DNA from: Nonomuraea guangzhouensis
Lineage (GTDB): Bacteria > Actinomycetota > Actinomycetes > Streptosporangiales > Streptosporangiaceae
DNA length: 64,000 nt
Assembly: GCF_019396345.1 (NCBI RefSeq)
Contig: NZ_JAHKRM010000005.1
Location: 338,640-402,639, forward strand
Direction: 5' to 3'
Shown here one piece after another: positions 43,540 to 52,967 of this stretch. Below the pieces are notes generated by a model that worked only from the letters and a program-made list of their open reading frames with translations, searched no databases and was not told the DNA's origin. How positions within the stretch are numbered: the stretch's first letter is position 1; each line of letters begins with the position of its first letter. The position numbers and the translations under genes are program-made.

Positions 43540-46500
43540 CTATGCGTGCACGATCACGTGCAGAACACTGTTGGCCGTGTCCATCGCGTAGACCTCGGCG
43601 CAGGCCAAGAGGTGAAGCTGGTCGTTGGACACGCGAGCCTTCGATACCCCCGGCTGCACGATGGTGATGGTGAACTTCGGCTGGAGGAGCGACGCTTGCT
43701 GAGCCAGGTCGTGCAGGGTGCGATCAGTCCCCTTCTCCAGCCCGGACCGTCCCTGCTTGCGGCGGTGGCCTTCCCTGCGGACGAGGTTGTGGAACAGGCG
43801 CGCGGGCCGATGCCGCCATTTCGTGGACTTGTGCACCTGGCCGCAGACCTCGTAGAGGTCGGCCACACGGGCGCCCGGTGCACCGTGGGCGTACTTGCAG
43901 TGGACAAGGTTCACGTGCAGGTACCCATCCTCGACGCGGGCAGCGACGATGTCGGCCACCTCGCCGGCGCCGTCGTCGTCGATGACGAGATCCCAATCGG
44001 CCTGAATGAGCAGGTGCTGAATGGTCCTGGCCTGGATCGAGGTCGGGTCGCGGTCGGCACCTTGGGATTCCTTGCTGAGGTTGATGCCGGACCAGTCGAT
44101 GATCTGCAGACGTTCCGGGCTGAAGGGCGGAACCGTATCCCCGGCCGGACGGATGAGCAGCATGTCCGGCTCCAGGATCGCTTCGTCCTCGAACATGATC
44201 CGCAGGCCCTGCTGATGCAGGAAGTCGCTGAAAGGCATGACTTTGCGTCCGGTGAAGATCATCGGCTCAGTGCTGTCACAGGTGAAGGCGATCTGACCGT
44301 CGGCGATCACGATCTGGTAGCCGACGCTCCAGCACGGGGTGCTCACCGTAAAGCCGATGGCGCCATCGCTGGTGAAAGTGGTGACGGTGAGGTCGGCGTC
44401 GATCAGCGGCCAGCTGAAGGCGTCCAGCTTGATGGTGATGCTCTCGCCGGCCTCCAGGAAAAACTGCGTCGGCCACTCCAGCGTCAGCGGCACAAGTTTG
44501 GGCCGGTCGTGCACTTCTTCGGGAATGATGAACCCCTTGAGGATCTCCACCGGATCAAGGGTTGCGTCGGTGAGCTTGGCACCGACGTCGTCACACCAGT
44601 CGACCCAGTGCTTGAGTGTTGGAGCGGCACCATAGTTCCAGACCCGCCCCTTCAGCGACGCACCGACGTTGACGCGTTCGCCACCCTCAAAGCCGCTGAC
44701 AAAGATGTTGGTCTGGCTCTTGTTGCGTTTTTCCGCCTCGGGGTAATCGAGGAGCACGTCGGCCCCGACCGCGAGCTGGAACCGGCGGCTGCGGTTACGG
44801 GCATCCAGCGTCCCGACATTGGTCGGCACGCACCGTCTGATCTTCGCCATGATGCGGTAGACGACCGGTCCCTTGATCAGAGCAGCGTCCTCGCCGGCCA
44901 CCGCCTGCGCCAGTTCTGGGTGCACACTCTCGGTGTTGGAGCTGTTGATGTAGAGCAAGCCGTGTGCGCGATCCCAGTACAGCACGTACAGGTCATGGGA
45001 GATGTCCTCCAGGCTCCGCACCGTTCCCCACGCCACGGGTCTGCGCTCCTCGGCCACCAGCCAGGCGATCAGGTCGCGTTCGTTCACGGCGACCGGATCG
45101 GTCAGCAGCCGATCACCGAAAAACGGAGCCAACGCCTCGGGCGCCCACCGCAGGGCGCTGGTCCGGTACACCACGGTGCTCATCCGAGGCGCGAGGTTGC
45201 GTAGCGAGATCTCTTCGGGCAAGAAGGCGAACGCCTCCTCGAACTCGGTCAGATCCTCCTGCTCGCCGACGGCGCGCGCGGAGAGGACCTCGATGATGTC
45301 GTTCCAGTCGGCGTCCTCGGCGTACAGCTTCTTCAGATTCTCGTCGAACTGGGGCTCGGTCCTGTTGACGACAACGGTCGCCTGCCCGATGGATGCTCCG
45401 GACACACGGGCGAACCTGCCGATGAACTGCAGTGTGATCCCGATGCTCTTGTGCTGATCGTGAATCGCGGCCACCTTGAGGGCCGGCAAGTCGAAACCCT
45501 CGCCGAGCATGTCGACGCACACAACGATCTTGCTGGTGCGCGCATGTAGCCCTTCCAGGGCCAGACGGTTGTCCTTTTTCCGGCCCTTGCTGTGCAGGAT
45601 GACCGGGTTCAAATCGGGCGCGAGTTCTTGATAGAGCGGCAGGACGTCGTCGATGGCGCGGCCGATCCGTTTGACGCGGGCCATCAGGATATGGTCATGG
45701 CCGGCCGCCAGGTCCGCGCGGAGCAACTCGACGGCCCGCTCGGCCACGGCCCGGTCCGGATCGAACAGATCGACCACCGGCGCATATGTGATCTTCGAGA
45801 AATAGCCTTGGCGGCGTGCTTCCTTGAGGGAGAGCCCGAACACGACCCGGCCGCCCAGATCTGCGCCGTCACTACGGAACGGGGTGGCGGTGAACTGGAC
45901 AATGTGCTTACCGGCGAATTGATCGCGGATGTGGCGCCATGTCGGCGCCGCCACATGATGTGCTTCATCGATGAACATATGGCTGCACGCGTCCATGAGC
46001 GCGTCCCGCGCCTGCGGCGAGAAGTGCTGAAGCACCGACGTGGTGGCCACGATCACGTTGCAATGCTCGGCGAATCGGCGAGCCAGTTCCGGATCCTGCA
46101 TGCCACGCTTGACCCGCCCGACGATGGGCCGCAGCACTGCGGCGGTGACGACACCGAGGGCTCGCAGCAATCCCAGTCGCTCGAACTTGCCGGCGATTTG
46201 GTCGCGTAGCGCATCGGAGGGGACGATCACCAGCAGCCGGTGCACTCGTCCGGCCACCAGCAGCGCGACCATCGTCTCGGTCTTGCCCGTCCCCGTTGGC
46301 ATGACGACGGTGGCCGGCTGCATACGCCGCGATGCCCAGTGGCCCAAAACCGCGTGCACAGCCCCGAGTTGCGGCTCGCGCAACCCCTGCAGGTTGCTCG
46401 CCGGATCTTCTTGCCGGAATCGGAAGGCGTCCTCGAATGACGCCACGACCTTGCTGAGATTGACGTCGCCCGCCATCTCCCATGTAGGGGGCTTCAGCGC

Positions 46501-46719
46501 CTGGGCTGCGGTACGGCTTTGGCCTGAAACTCTCAGTACGGGATCCGAGCCGTCGTGAGTCTCTCCCTGAAAGAGGATGCGCCAGATGCCCGTGGAGGTC
46601 TCCGCCCACGGGTATCCCTCCCGGTCGACCAGGTCCGCAGAGCCTCCGAGAGTCACCAGGCGTCGGGCCGTGTTGCCGCCGATATCACCATGCACGAACC
46701 ACAGGTCGGAAAGTTTCAT
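43540..46719 (-). CDS. Large DEAH-type helicase with nuclease-like C-terminus, probable defence protein
   Basis: A 1,059-residue protein. The superfamily 2 core lies at about 100-480: Walker A MPTGTGKTE (about 138), DEAH box in FIDEAHH (about 251), FTATPFR, and motif VI QFIGRFAR. This resembles type III restriction/UvrB-like helicases. The middle part (500-900) is not assigned. Near 920-950, EVADIVAARVEDGYLHVNLV followed by HCKYA has the spacing of a PD-(D/E)XK core with His in place of the second acid. Neighbours (exonuclease, ImmA/IrrE, small coiled coil) fit a phage-defence or DNA-repair locus. No methylase is nearby, so classic restriction is unlikely. Confidence 0.8.
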   Translation of the reverse strand: MKLSDLWFVHGDIGGNTARRLVTLGGSADLVDREGYPWAETSTGIWRILFQGETHDGSDPVLRVSGQSRTAAQALKPPTWEMAGDVNLSKVVASFEDAFRFRQEDPASNLQGLREPQLGAVHAVLGHWASRRMQPATVVMPTGTGKTETMVALLVAGRVHRLLVIVPSDALRDQIAGKFERLGLLRALGVVTAAVLRPIVGRVKRGMQDPELARRFAEHCNVIVATTSVLQHFSPQARDALMDACSHMFIDEAHHVAAPTWRHIRDQFAGKHIVQFTATPFRSDGADLGGRVVFGLSLKEARRQGYFSKITYAPVVDLFDPDRAVAERAVELLRADLAAGHDHILMARVKRIGRAIDDVLPLYQELAPDLNPVILHSKGRKKDNRLALEGLHARTSKIVVCVDMLGEGFDLPALKVAAIHDQHKSIGITLQFIGRFARVSGASIGQATVVVNRTEPQFDENLKKLYAEDADWNDIIEVLSARAVGEQEDLTEFEEAFAFLPEEISLRNLAPRMSTVVYRTSALRWAPEALAPFFGDRLLTDPVAVNERDLIAWLVAEERRPVAWGTVRSLEDISHDLYVLYWDRAHGLLYINSSNTESVHPELAQAVAGEDAALIKGPVVYRIMAKIRRCVPTNVGTLDARNRSRRFQLAVGADVLLDYPEAEKRNKSQTNIFVSGFEGGERVNVGASLKGRVWNYGAAPTLKHWVDWCDDVGAKLTDATLDPVEILKGFIIPEEVHDRPKLVPLTLEWPTQFFLEAGESITIKLDAFSWPLIDADLTVTTFTSDGAIGFTVSTPCWSVGYQIVIADGQIAFTCDSTEPMIFTGRKVMPFSDFLHQQGLRIMFEDEAILEPDMLLIRPAGDTVPPFSPERLQIIDWSGINLSKESQGADRDPTSIQARTIQHLLIQADWDLVIDDDGAGEVADIVAARVEDGYLHVNLVHCKYAHGAPGARVADLYEVCGQVHKSTKWRHRPARLFHNLVRREGHRRKQGRSGLEKGTDRTLHDLAQQASLLQPKFTITIVQPGVSKARVSNDQLHLLACAEVYAMDTANSVLHVIVHA

Positions 46720-47254
46720 TCTTGGGAGGCTCCACGTAAACTTTTTCCGCTATAGGCGGCGATCTTTGCGAATGTCGGGAGGACTCTATCAAGGGCCATG
46801 CCATTTCTGGCGGCATAAACTGCAGATCAGCGCCCGACTATTCGCCCCTCGCGTGGTAAGAGTCGAAATATTGTGGTTCGTAGCGTTTCAAGTGATTGTT
46901 GCTCGTGGCCATCGAGCAGGGCGGTATTGCTCTCTTCTCACGTGTATGCACGATCCTGCGGGACATGGAGATTGGCGAACGTGTGGACATGCTGCCCGAT
47001 GGACCCGATCTCCTGCGTAGGACGGCGCTCAACGTTGGCTGGTTCTACGGGAGGTCGTCTCTTGCTGACGTTGTGCTCCGAGCAGCTTCTGTCGGCCTTG
47101 AGATAATCCAGAGGCGGAGCCTCGTTCCCATGCTTCAGCGATGTCGCTCGGGCGAGGGATGCTGCCGGTTTCCCGGCGTGCCTGCCGGCGTTGCCGTGGC
47201 AGATCTTGTGCGCCAGCCGGTGCCCGGACTCCTGGATCAACGTGGCGCGGCCTG
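46720..47254. other. 535-bp gap between helicase and exonuclease genes
   Basis: The left 200 bp are comparatively AT-rich and should contain the helicase promoter. A plus-strand frame at 46896-47258 (120 codons) has no domain character and no ribosome site, so it is not called. No hairpin or repeat stood out. The abrupt change in base use near 47100 may mark an insertion boundary. Confidence 0.45.
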
Positions 47255-48481
47255 CTAGCGATCGGCTGCAGCGCTCATCCGGGCGAAGGCGTCCGGTGTC
47301 ACGATGGGGATGTCGTAGGCGCGGGCCTTGCGCGCCTTCCCCGACATGGTGTCGGGATCTGCGGCGACCAGCAGCCGGACCTGCTTGGTGACGTTGGAGT
47401 GTGCGGCGTAGCCGGCCTGGCGGGCTCGTTCTTCCCACAGTTCGCGGCCGCCTGCCATGTCCCCGGTGAACACGACGAGATCACCCGGCTGCAGGCGGAA
47501 GCCGCCGACGGCAAGGTGCTGAGGCGGGGCGGCAGCGGCCAGGGCTTGCTCAACTGCAGCGGGCGGCAGGCCGAGCAGGGCGGCGACGAGGTCGAGTTCG
47601 TGGCGTTCCGCAGGTGTGACGCCGTCCGCATTGGCCGCGTGAGCCAGGGCGTTCAGGTAGTCGTGGTGCAGACGGAGCGCGTCGGCGCGGCTGAGGTCCA
47701 ACCGTGCGGCCAGGGCGATCAGCGTGTCGGCCTCGGTCGCCGAGATGTGATGGTCCAGGAGTACCTGGTCGAGCAGAGCGAAGTACGGGTCGGCCCGGAC
47801 GGTGTCGGACGCCCGCGGCAGGCGGTCCAGCAGCCGGGCCAGGAAGTGGTTGTCGCGCTCGCCCGACGCGCCCCGCCGTACCGGAGTGGCGGCGCTGCGG
47901 GGAATGACTGGCCAGGCGAGTCCGGCGGCGGCCGTGAGACATGCAGTCCACGGCGAGGTTGGGTGGGAGATCCTGAGGTAGTGGCGCAGGAGCGCGGCGG
48001 CGGCGCGGGCGTCGATGAGCGCGTCGTGGTGGTTGTCGAGCGAGATGTCGGCGACCGCGCAGCAGCCGGCGAGTGTGCGTGGGGCGGCGGGCAGGAAGCG
48101 GATGGCCTCGGTCATCGTGCAGATGCCGATGGGACTCAGGTCGGGGATCGGCGTGCCGGCCCGCGCGTACTCGTCGTGCAGGAAGCCCAGGTCGAAGCGG
48201 AGGTTGTGGGCTACGGGCACCCGGCCGCGCAGCAGCTCGGTGAGCGCCCCGGCGATGTCCTTGAAGCCGGGGGCGTGCCGGACGTCGGCGGCGCTGATCC
48301 CATGGATGTGTTGCGGCCCCAGGTCTCGTTGGGGGTTGACCAGGGTGCTCCACTCTCCGGTGATCCGCCCGAGCGGGTCGAGCAGGACGACGGCGACCTC
48401 GATGACCCGGTCGTGCCATGATGGCCGCAGTCCCGTGGTCTCCAGGTCGATGACGGCGTAACCGTGCTGGCTGCTGTCCAT
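47255..48481 (-). CDS. DEDDh 3'-5' exonuclease with TerB-like and BRCT domains
   Basis: A 408-residue protein from ATG at 48481 behind GGGGGCATCAG. Exonuclease motifs are IDLETTG (D12, E14), HNLRFDLGFL and HHDALIDARA (the DEDDh histidine). A helical TerB-like region follows (about 235-320: ALAHAANADGVTPAERHELD). The end is a BRCT domain (about 325-400: GDLVVFTGDMAGGRELWEER, then VTKQVRLLVAADPDTMSGKA). This is the epsilon-like exonuclease/BRCT architecture found in actinomycetes and linked to DNA repair. It is transcribed alone, 535 bp from the helicase. Confidence 0.9.
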   Translation of the reverse strand: MDSSQHGYAVIDLETTGLRPSWHDRVIEVAVVLLDPLGRITGEWSTLVNPQRDLGPQHIHGISAADVRHAPGFKDIAGALTELLRGRVPVAHNLRFDLGFLHDEYARAGTPIPDLSPIGICTMTEAIRFLPAAPRTLAGCCAVADISLDNHHDALIDARAAAALLRHYLRISHPTSPWTACLTAAAGLAWPVIPRSAATPVRRGASGERDNHFLARLLDRLPRASDTVRADPYFALLDQVLLDHHISATEADTLIALAARLDLSRADALRLHHDYLNALAHAANADGVTPAERHELDLVAALLGLPPAAVEQALAAAAPPQHLAVGGFRLQPGDLVVFTGDMAGGRELWEERARQAGYAAHSNVTKQVRLLVAADPDTMSGKARKARAYDIPIVTPDAFARMSAAADR

Positions 48482-48726
48482 CTGATGCCCCCTTTTCGTG
48501 CCCTGTAGGGACCATCGCGGGTGGGATCTCTGCGGTTTCGGGCCGCGTACGCATTGTGATGGGTTCGTGACAGAGGAGTCGCAGGCGACGGGTGGAGGCG
48601 TATGCTCGGGCGTCGTCACGCCGACTGGGCCCGGTTGTGCCGGGGCGAGGTAGCTGGTGAGGGTCGCAAGCAGGCAACACACCATCTGCCATGGATTACG
48701 GATTCGTTAATCACTAAGGTGAAGGG

Positions 48727-49095
48727 GTGCGTGGAGCGGACCTGGATGACATCCGTGCGGTCTCTGCCTGCATGTTCGGCAACCGGTATCGGCTGGAGGT
48801 GCTGGAGGCGTTCGCCAGCGCACCGGATGGTCAGGTGAATCTCGGGAGGCTGGCCATCCGGCAAGGCGTGCAATCGGCGGTGTACTACCCCGTGGTGCGC
48901 GATCTGCTGGCCCTGCGGATGGTGACCAGGGTGACGGAGGTTGGGCGGGACCGGCGGCGCTGGTATCGCCGCGCAGGCGGCGATGCCCTTTGGGAGCCTC
49001 TGGGGCGGTTGGTCGCGGGCCTGCGGGGGCATTACGACCTGATCACGGGGACGGAAATGAACGCTATGGGCGAGCAGAAGAGGGTGAAGACGTGA
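48727..49095 (+). CDS. Small winged-helix regulator
   Basis: A 122-residue protein from GTG at 48727 with AAGGTGAAGGG just upstream. NRYRLEVLEAFASAPDGQVN, LAIRQGVQSAVYYPVVRDLL and the wing RVTEVGRDRRRWYRR give a clear wHTH. Its stop overlaps the GTG of the next gene as GTGA. It probably controls itself and that partner. The next but one gene is convergent. Confidence 0.8.
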   Translation: MRGADLDDIRAVSACMFGNRYRLEVLEAFASAPDGQVNLGRLAIRQGVQSAVYYPVVRDLLALRMVTRVTEVGRDRRRWYRRAGGDALWEPLGRLVAGLRGHYDLITGTEMNAMGEQKRVKT

Positions 49096-49718
49096 CCGGC
49101 GCCGCAGAGGCTTTTCCTCAGGCCCTCGCCGACGCGCCGGAGTTCACCCTGAACCGGGGTTCATGTTCACGCGTGGTGCTGCAGGGCACCTCGCTCTTGC
49201 TGCACTATGAGCCGAACCAGATCGAGATCGAACGGCGGCGGCGCACCGGCCCAGCGGCCATCACCGCGCCGGACGCGCTGCGAGTGCTGCTGGATCTGCC
49301 GGTGAATGCGCCACTGCCGCTGTCGGCCGTCGAACGGGCGGCTTCCGATGCCCTGCGCCGACTCCCGAGCGGCGCGATACGCATGGACCAGGGCTGCGTG
49401 ACCCGCCTGGCGGTTCCCCCGATCGAGGCATGCTTGGCGGTCGTGCCGGCCCGATCGTGGCGCGTGGGCCTGGAGCGGGCGGGCCGGTTCGCGCCGTTCT
49501 GTTCACGCGCGATGCTGCTTCCCGCGCCGCCGCGTGATCTCCATGCGCTGCGGATGGAAGCCGACTTCTATGGCATCGGCGTGATCATTGACGCCGACGG
49601 CGAATCGCATGTGATCGTCCCGCCGACGCCCTTCGAACTCCGCAGATTCACCGCCGCGAGCTGGCTGTTCTTGGAGGAGGCGTACCAGCAGATCAATCTG
49701 CTGCCGGCGAGGGTGTAA
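49092..49718 (+). CDS. Hypothetical protein coupled to the winged-helix gene
   Basis: A 208-residue protein from GTG at 49092, overlapping the previous stop by 4 bp. It has no membrane segment; most is mixed alpha/beta (VVLQGTSLLLHYEPNQIEIE, then RLAVPPIEACLAVVPARSWR and IGVIIDADGESHVIVPPTPF). I recognise no family. Its last 26 bp overlap the end of the convergent gene at 49693. Confidence 0.65.
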   Translation: MTGAAEAFPQALADAPEFTLNRGSCSRVVLQGTSLLLHYEPNQIEIERRRRTGPAAITAPDALRVLLDLPVNAPLPLSAVERAASDALRRLPSGAIRMDQGCVTRLAVPPIEACLAVVPARSWRVGLERAGRFAPFCSRAMLLPAPPRDLHALRMEADFYGIGVIIDADGESHVIVPPTPFELRRFTAASWLFLEEAYQQINLLPARV

Positions 49719-50880
49719 TGGCCCGATTGTCGATGCTGAGTGGCAGGCTGGCCCACTTCTCCAGCGGCCTGGGCGGCTTGAAGTGGTTGGGCTGCTTGAT
49801 GCGGGTGTTCTCCATGGCGTGCGCGTTCACGGCCTGCTTACAGCGGGCGCGCCACCAGATCTGCCGGTCGGCCAGCGTGGGCTGCTCCAGTAGATCGGGT
49901 AGCCAGGCGTTCCAGGTGGCGCCGTTGTGCGCGTGCGCGGCCGCCTTCACCGGGTTCGTGAGGCCGAGAAAATCGTCCAGCGGCCTGCCCTGGCAGCGGC
50001 TGCAGGTGCAGCGGGGCGGGGCGGCGTTGGCATAGGAGTCGGCGATGAACTTGGCGCTGCTGAAGCGCAGCATGGCGGGGATCAGCACCGCGGGGTAATT
50101 CGCTCCGCCGCCGGAGGTCTCGGCGCGTTCCCCGGCGGGGACGAGGTGCCGCAGCGAGCCGCCCGCGCCGATGCCGGCGAAGCCGGCGCCATGGGCGAGG
50201 GCGTCGAACCCGGCCAGGTCCGTACGCCACAGCCCGGTGCCCGGTACGTCGGCCAGCAGCTGTCGAAGCTGCTGAGGGGCGGCCGCGAACTGCTGGAGCG
50301 GGTCACGCTGCCCGCCGAGGATCAGCGCGACCGGGTGCTCTATCGCGCGGATCGCGGCCACCAGGGTGGCACGCGCCTCCGGCCGCAGCCACCCGATCGA
50401 GACGGGGAGCGTCACCACGACGTCGTCGCGCTGCAGCGCCCCAGCCGCCTTCACCACGGCCTTCAAGGCCGCGGGATCGCCGGCCTTGATATAGCGGGTC
50501 GGGGTGATGGCGAAGGACGCCCCGTTGTCGAGCTGCTCCTGAAGCGCGCCGTCCAGGTCGCCGCCGAACAGGGCATCCTGCGGCAGACAGAACGGCGCGT
50601 CGGTGGTGGCGACCTCCTTCTCGTAGGCGGCGCAGTCTTCGGCCAGCACTCCGGAAAAGGCTCGCCGCAGCGCGTGCAGCCGCGCCGAGCAGCCGGTACC
50701 GCACACCACCAGGCCGCCGTGATCGGGATGAAGGTAGCCGGGCGCTTCGAGCAGCAGGTTGGCGCGCTCCAAGGTCAGGGCGCGCTGCGTGATGGCGCGC
50801 CCGGCCCTACCGCGGTCGGGCGGCGAGGTGAGCAGGGAACTCGCCCCGGTACGGGCTGGTGCGCTGGTGCGGTCGTCCAT
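49693..50880 (-). CDS. TIM-barrel-like protein with a TGT-type zinc signature
   Basis: A 395-residue protein from ATG at 50880 (GAGGTGAGCAC upstream). The middle alternates strands and helices (DDVVVTLPVSIGWLRPEA, HPVALILGGQRDPL, GFAGIGAGGSLRHLVPAGE), as in a barrel. At about 289-294 it has CTCSRC, followed near 313 by AHAHNGATW: the C-x-C-xx-C...H zinc pattern of tRNA-guanine transglycosylases and the related DNA-modifying DpdA proteins. No queuosine or preQ0 genes are in the window. It lies 28 bp behind the XRE-ImmA/IrrE gene, so the pair forms an operon. The function is open. Confidence 0.65.
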   Translation of the reverse strand: MDDRTSAPARTGASSLLTSPPDRGRAGRAITQRALTLERANLLLEAPGYLHPDHGGLVVCGTGCSARLHALRRAFSGVLAEDCAAYEKEVATTDAPFCLPQDALFGGDLDGALQEQLDNGASFAITPTRYIKAGDPAALKAVVKAAGALQRDDVVVTLPVSIGWLRPEARATLVAAIRAIEHPVALILGGQRDPLQQFAAAPQQLRQLLADVPGTGLWRTDLAGFDALAHGAGFAGIGAGGSLRHLVPAGERAETSGGGANYPAVLIPAMLRFSSAKFIADSYANAAPPRCTCSRCQGRPLDDFLGLTNPVKAAAHAHNGATWNAWLPDLLEQPTLADRQIWWRARCKQAVNAHAMENTRIKQPNHFKPPRPLEKWASLPLSIDNRAITPSPAAD

Positions 50881-50908
50881 GTGCTCACCTCGTGAGACGT
50901 AACCGGTG

Positions 50909-51991
50909 TCAGGCGGGGTCGTGCGCGGGAGATCCGGGGTGGGGCAGCAACAAGCGGGTGAACTCCTCAGCAAGCAGCCCCGCGATCTCAGCGGCGCGGT
51001 CCAGTCCGTGCTGAGCAATGAGTCGTTGCGCCGCGGCGGGCACGGCCTGCGGGAGCTCACGTGGGATTTCGCCGGGTTCTTGGGACCGGTAGCCGAGCGT
51101 GGACATCTCGATCATCAGGTTGCGGTACTGCCATTCGCTGATGGCGGCCAGGGTGAGCGCCTTACGGGCCAAGGCGGCCATCGACACACCCCATCGTCGC
51201 TTCAGCATCTGCAGACGCGGCAGGTCCAAGCCTGCGCTCAACTCGCCGCCGATGTCCGCGGCGGGCATCAGGAACTCGCTGGCGAACTCATCGGCCTGCC
51301 GCTCCTGCTGCGGGGTGGCGCCGGGCTCGGGGTGCATGATCACGTGCCCGAGCTCATGGGCGAGGCTGAACCGGAACCGGTCGGCCGGAGCGTGCGCGCC
51401 CAGCAGGAACAGCGGGCGCTCCGCGCCGTTCCACTGGCTGACCGCGTCCAGGTCACGGCTTTCGAGATCGCGTACGAGAATCAATCCGCCGGCCCCTTCG
51501 ATCATTCCGACCAGGTGGGTGATCGGCCCGGCGGGAACCTCCCACAGCTTGCGCAGGGTCTGTGCCGCCTCGGTGGGGGTGTCGAGGTCGTTCACGGCGA
51601 TGTGCTCGAAGCGGTGAAGGGTCGGATCGGCGGGCAGGGCCCGCAGGAGACGGTGGGTCTGCAGGCGGCCCAGGGCGAGCTGCGCGTGGATGCGGCGCAG
51701 CGCGTGGGCTCCCAGCGCGGCCTTCTTGCGGTGATGCACCAGCCCGATGCCGACCCCGGTCAGGTCGGCGTCCAGGCGAAGCAACGCCGACGGGTAGCCC
51801 AGCGCGCGGGCGTACACGGTTAGGCGATCTCCCTCGACGACCAGGCGGCCCGCTTCGGCCTTGCTCACATAGCCTTGGCTGATCGGCTCTCCCGCCAGGG
51901 CCGACATGGCGCGAGCCAGCGCGGTCTGGGTCATCCCGCGGGAGTCACGAGCCAGCGTCAGCATGCTTGCATGCGCCGTCTCCTGGGCCAC
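50909..51991 (-). CDS. XRE regulator with ImmA/IrrE metallopeptidase domain
   Basis: A 360-residue protein. HTH at about 10-70 (MLTLARDSRGMTQTALARAM, then ISQGYVSKAEAGRLVVEGDR). The zinc peptidase motif HELGH is near residue 212 (RFRFSLAHELGHVIMH), and a downstream acidic ligand lies in QADEFASEFLMP. Such proteins cleave a repressor or partner after a stress or phage signal. GTG at 51991 is used; ATG at 51964 would remove nine residues. The TGT-like gene follows. Confidence 0.92.
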   Translation of the reverse strand: MAQETAHASMLTLARDSRGMTQTALARAMSALAGEPISQGYVSKAEAGRLVVEGDRLTVYARALGYPSALLRLDADLTGVGIGLVHHRKKAALGAHALRRIHAQLALGRLQTHRLLRALPADPTLHRFEHIAVNDLDTPTEAAQTLRKLWEVPAGPITHLVGMIEGAGGLILVRDLESRDLDAVSQWNGAERPLFLLGAHAPADRFRFSLAHELGHVIMHPEPGATPQQERQADEFASEFLMPAADIGGELSAGLDLPRLQMLKRRWGVSMAALARKALTLAAISEWQYRNLMIEMSTLGYRSQEPGEIPRELPQAVPAAAQRLIAQHGLDRAAEIAGLLAEEFTRLLLPHPGSPAHDPA

Positions 51992-52031
51992 ACCACGCTC
52001 CGGATCTCGCCATCAACCGCTTTTCTATCCC

Positions 52032-52415
52032 TCAGATTACATCACCAAAATATTCCTCGCGTTGGAATGGCCTACCACGCTGTCGGATGGAGGCTCCCTC
52101 GCGGACTCGGTCGGCGATGTGGATGCGCTCGTTCTCGTTCAGGTACCGCGAGGAACGGAAAGGCGGCCTTTGCGGGCCGGCCGGGTGCTCGACCTGCTTC
52201 TGGTGGATCGGGGCTTTAGGCTTGAGGCCCTTGCCTGGCGAGTGATGACCGTTCCTCCATTTCTTGCCGGTCCGCAGGTTGATCCCCACCATCTGAGCCG
52301 CTTCGCGCGTACTGAAGCCCTGATCCATGAGCCGGAAGTATTCCTCCCGCTCACGGACCAGGGCTCGTGGTCCCTGCGGCTTCTCTGAACTCCCAGATCG
52401 ATGCCGCGACATCAC
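52032..52415 (-). pseudogene. IS30 family transposase, N-terminal fragment
   Basis: The frame begins MSRHRSGSSEKPQGPRALV and has the IS30-type HTH region (MDQGFSTREAAQMVGINLRT) and NENERIHIADRVREGASIR, the start of the second HTH. It then loses similarity (RGRPFQREEYFGDVI) and stops at 52032. The DDE domain is missing. Region 52416-52682 to the right holds no gene. Confidence 0.75.
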
Positions 52416-52682
52416 GAGAGGCCAGCTCAGCTACAGTCATGATCATCAGTGGGGGGTGGGGAGGTAGTCGCGCAGGGACAGACGTGGAAATCCACTGGGT
52501 CAGGTCACTAGCGGCGGGGGCTGAGGTCTCGAGGTTCTCCCGCCCATCGCCCGTCAGGTCGCCGGCCTTGCCGTGTCGCCGACCTTCCCCTGGCTCTCCG
52601 CTGTCTGGCGGAGTGCCTGATTCCGATTTCACGTATCGCGATCGGTTAGCTACTGATATGTAGGAGTGATGCGGCGCTGCGT

Positions 52683-52880
52683 TCAGAGGGGGGCGCGCCC
52701 GCATAGAGGCGTTCGGCCGCTAGCACTTGCAGCGGCCGGACGCCCCGCATTCCGTCTCGCACACCACCTCGGCAGCACGTGTGCCACGGTCAGCGGCGAC
52801 TCTCGCAATGCCGCCTCCCCGGCTGCCCACCCGACGGCCTCAAACCCGGCACGCAAGCCGTCGACTCCGACCACGATCAT
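52683..52880 (-). pseudogene. Universal stress protein, N-terminal fragment
   Basis: ATG at 52880 opens MIVVGVDGLRAGFEAVGWAA then GEAALRESPLTVAHVL, the first strand-helix-strand of a UspA domain. After about 40 residues the family pattern ends and the frame stops at 52683. The ATP-binding loop and C-terminal half are absent. Confidence 0.7.
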
Positions 52881-52967
52881 GACGACTCCTTCCTTCCAGA
52901 ACACCACCGACTGTCGCGGCGGCCTGGCGCCGAAGGTCCCTCAGATGAAGGACGTGCGGCCCTGAGA

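Noticed and set aside
43147..45204. A 685-codon plus-strand frame opposite the helicase
   Set aside because: It shows no domain pattern, while the minus strand has all helicase motifs.
46896..47258. A 120-codon plus-strand frame in the gap behind the helicase
   Set aside because: No ribosome site, no domain, and it overlaps the exonuclease stop; chance frame in GC-rich DNA.
49693..51991. A dpd (7-deazaguanine DNA modification) cluster
   Set aside because: Only the zinc signature is TGT-like; no preQ0 synthesis or other dpd gene is in the window.
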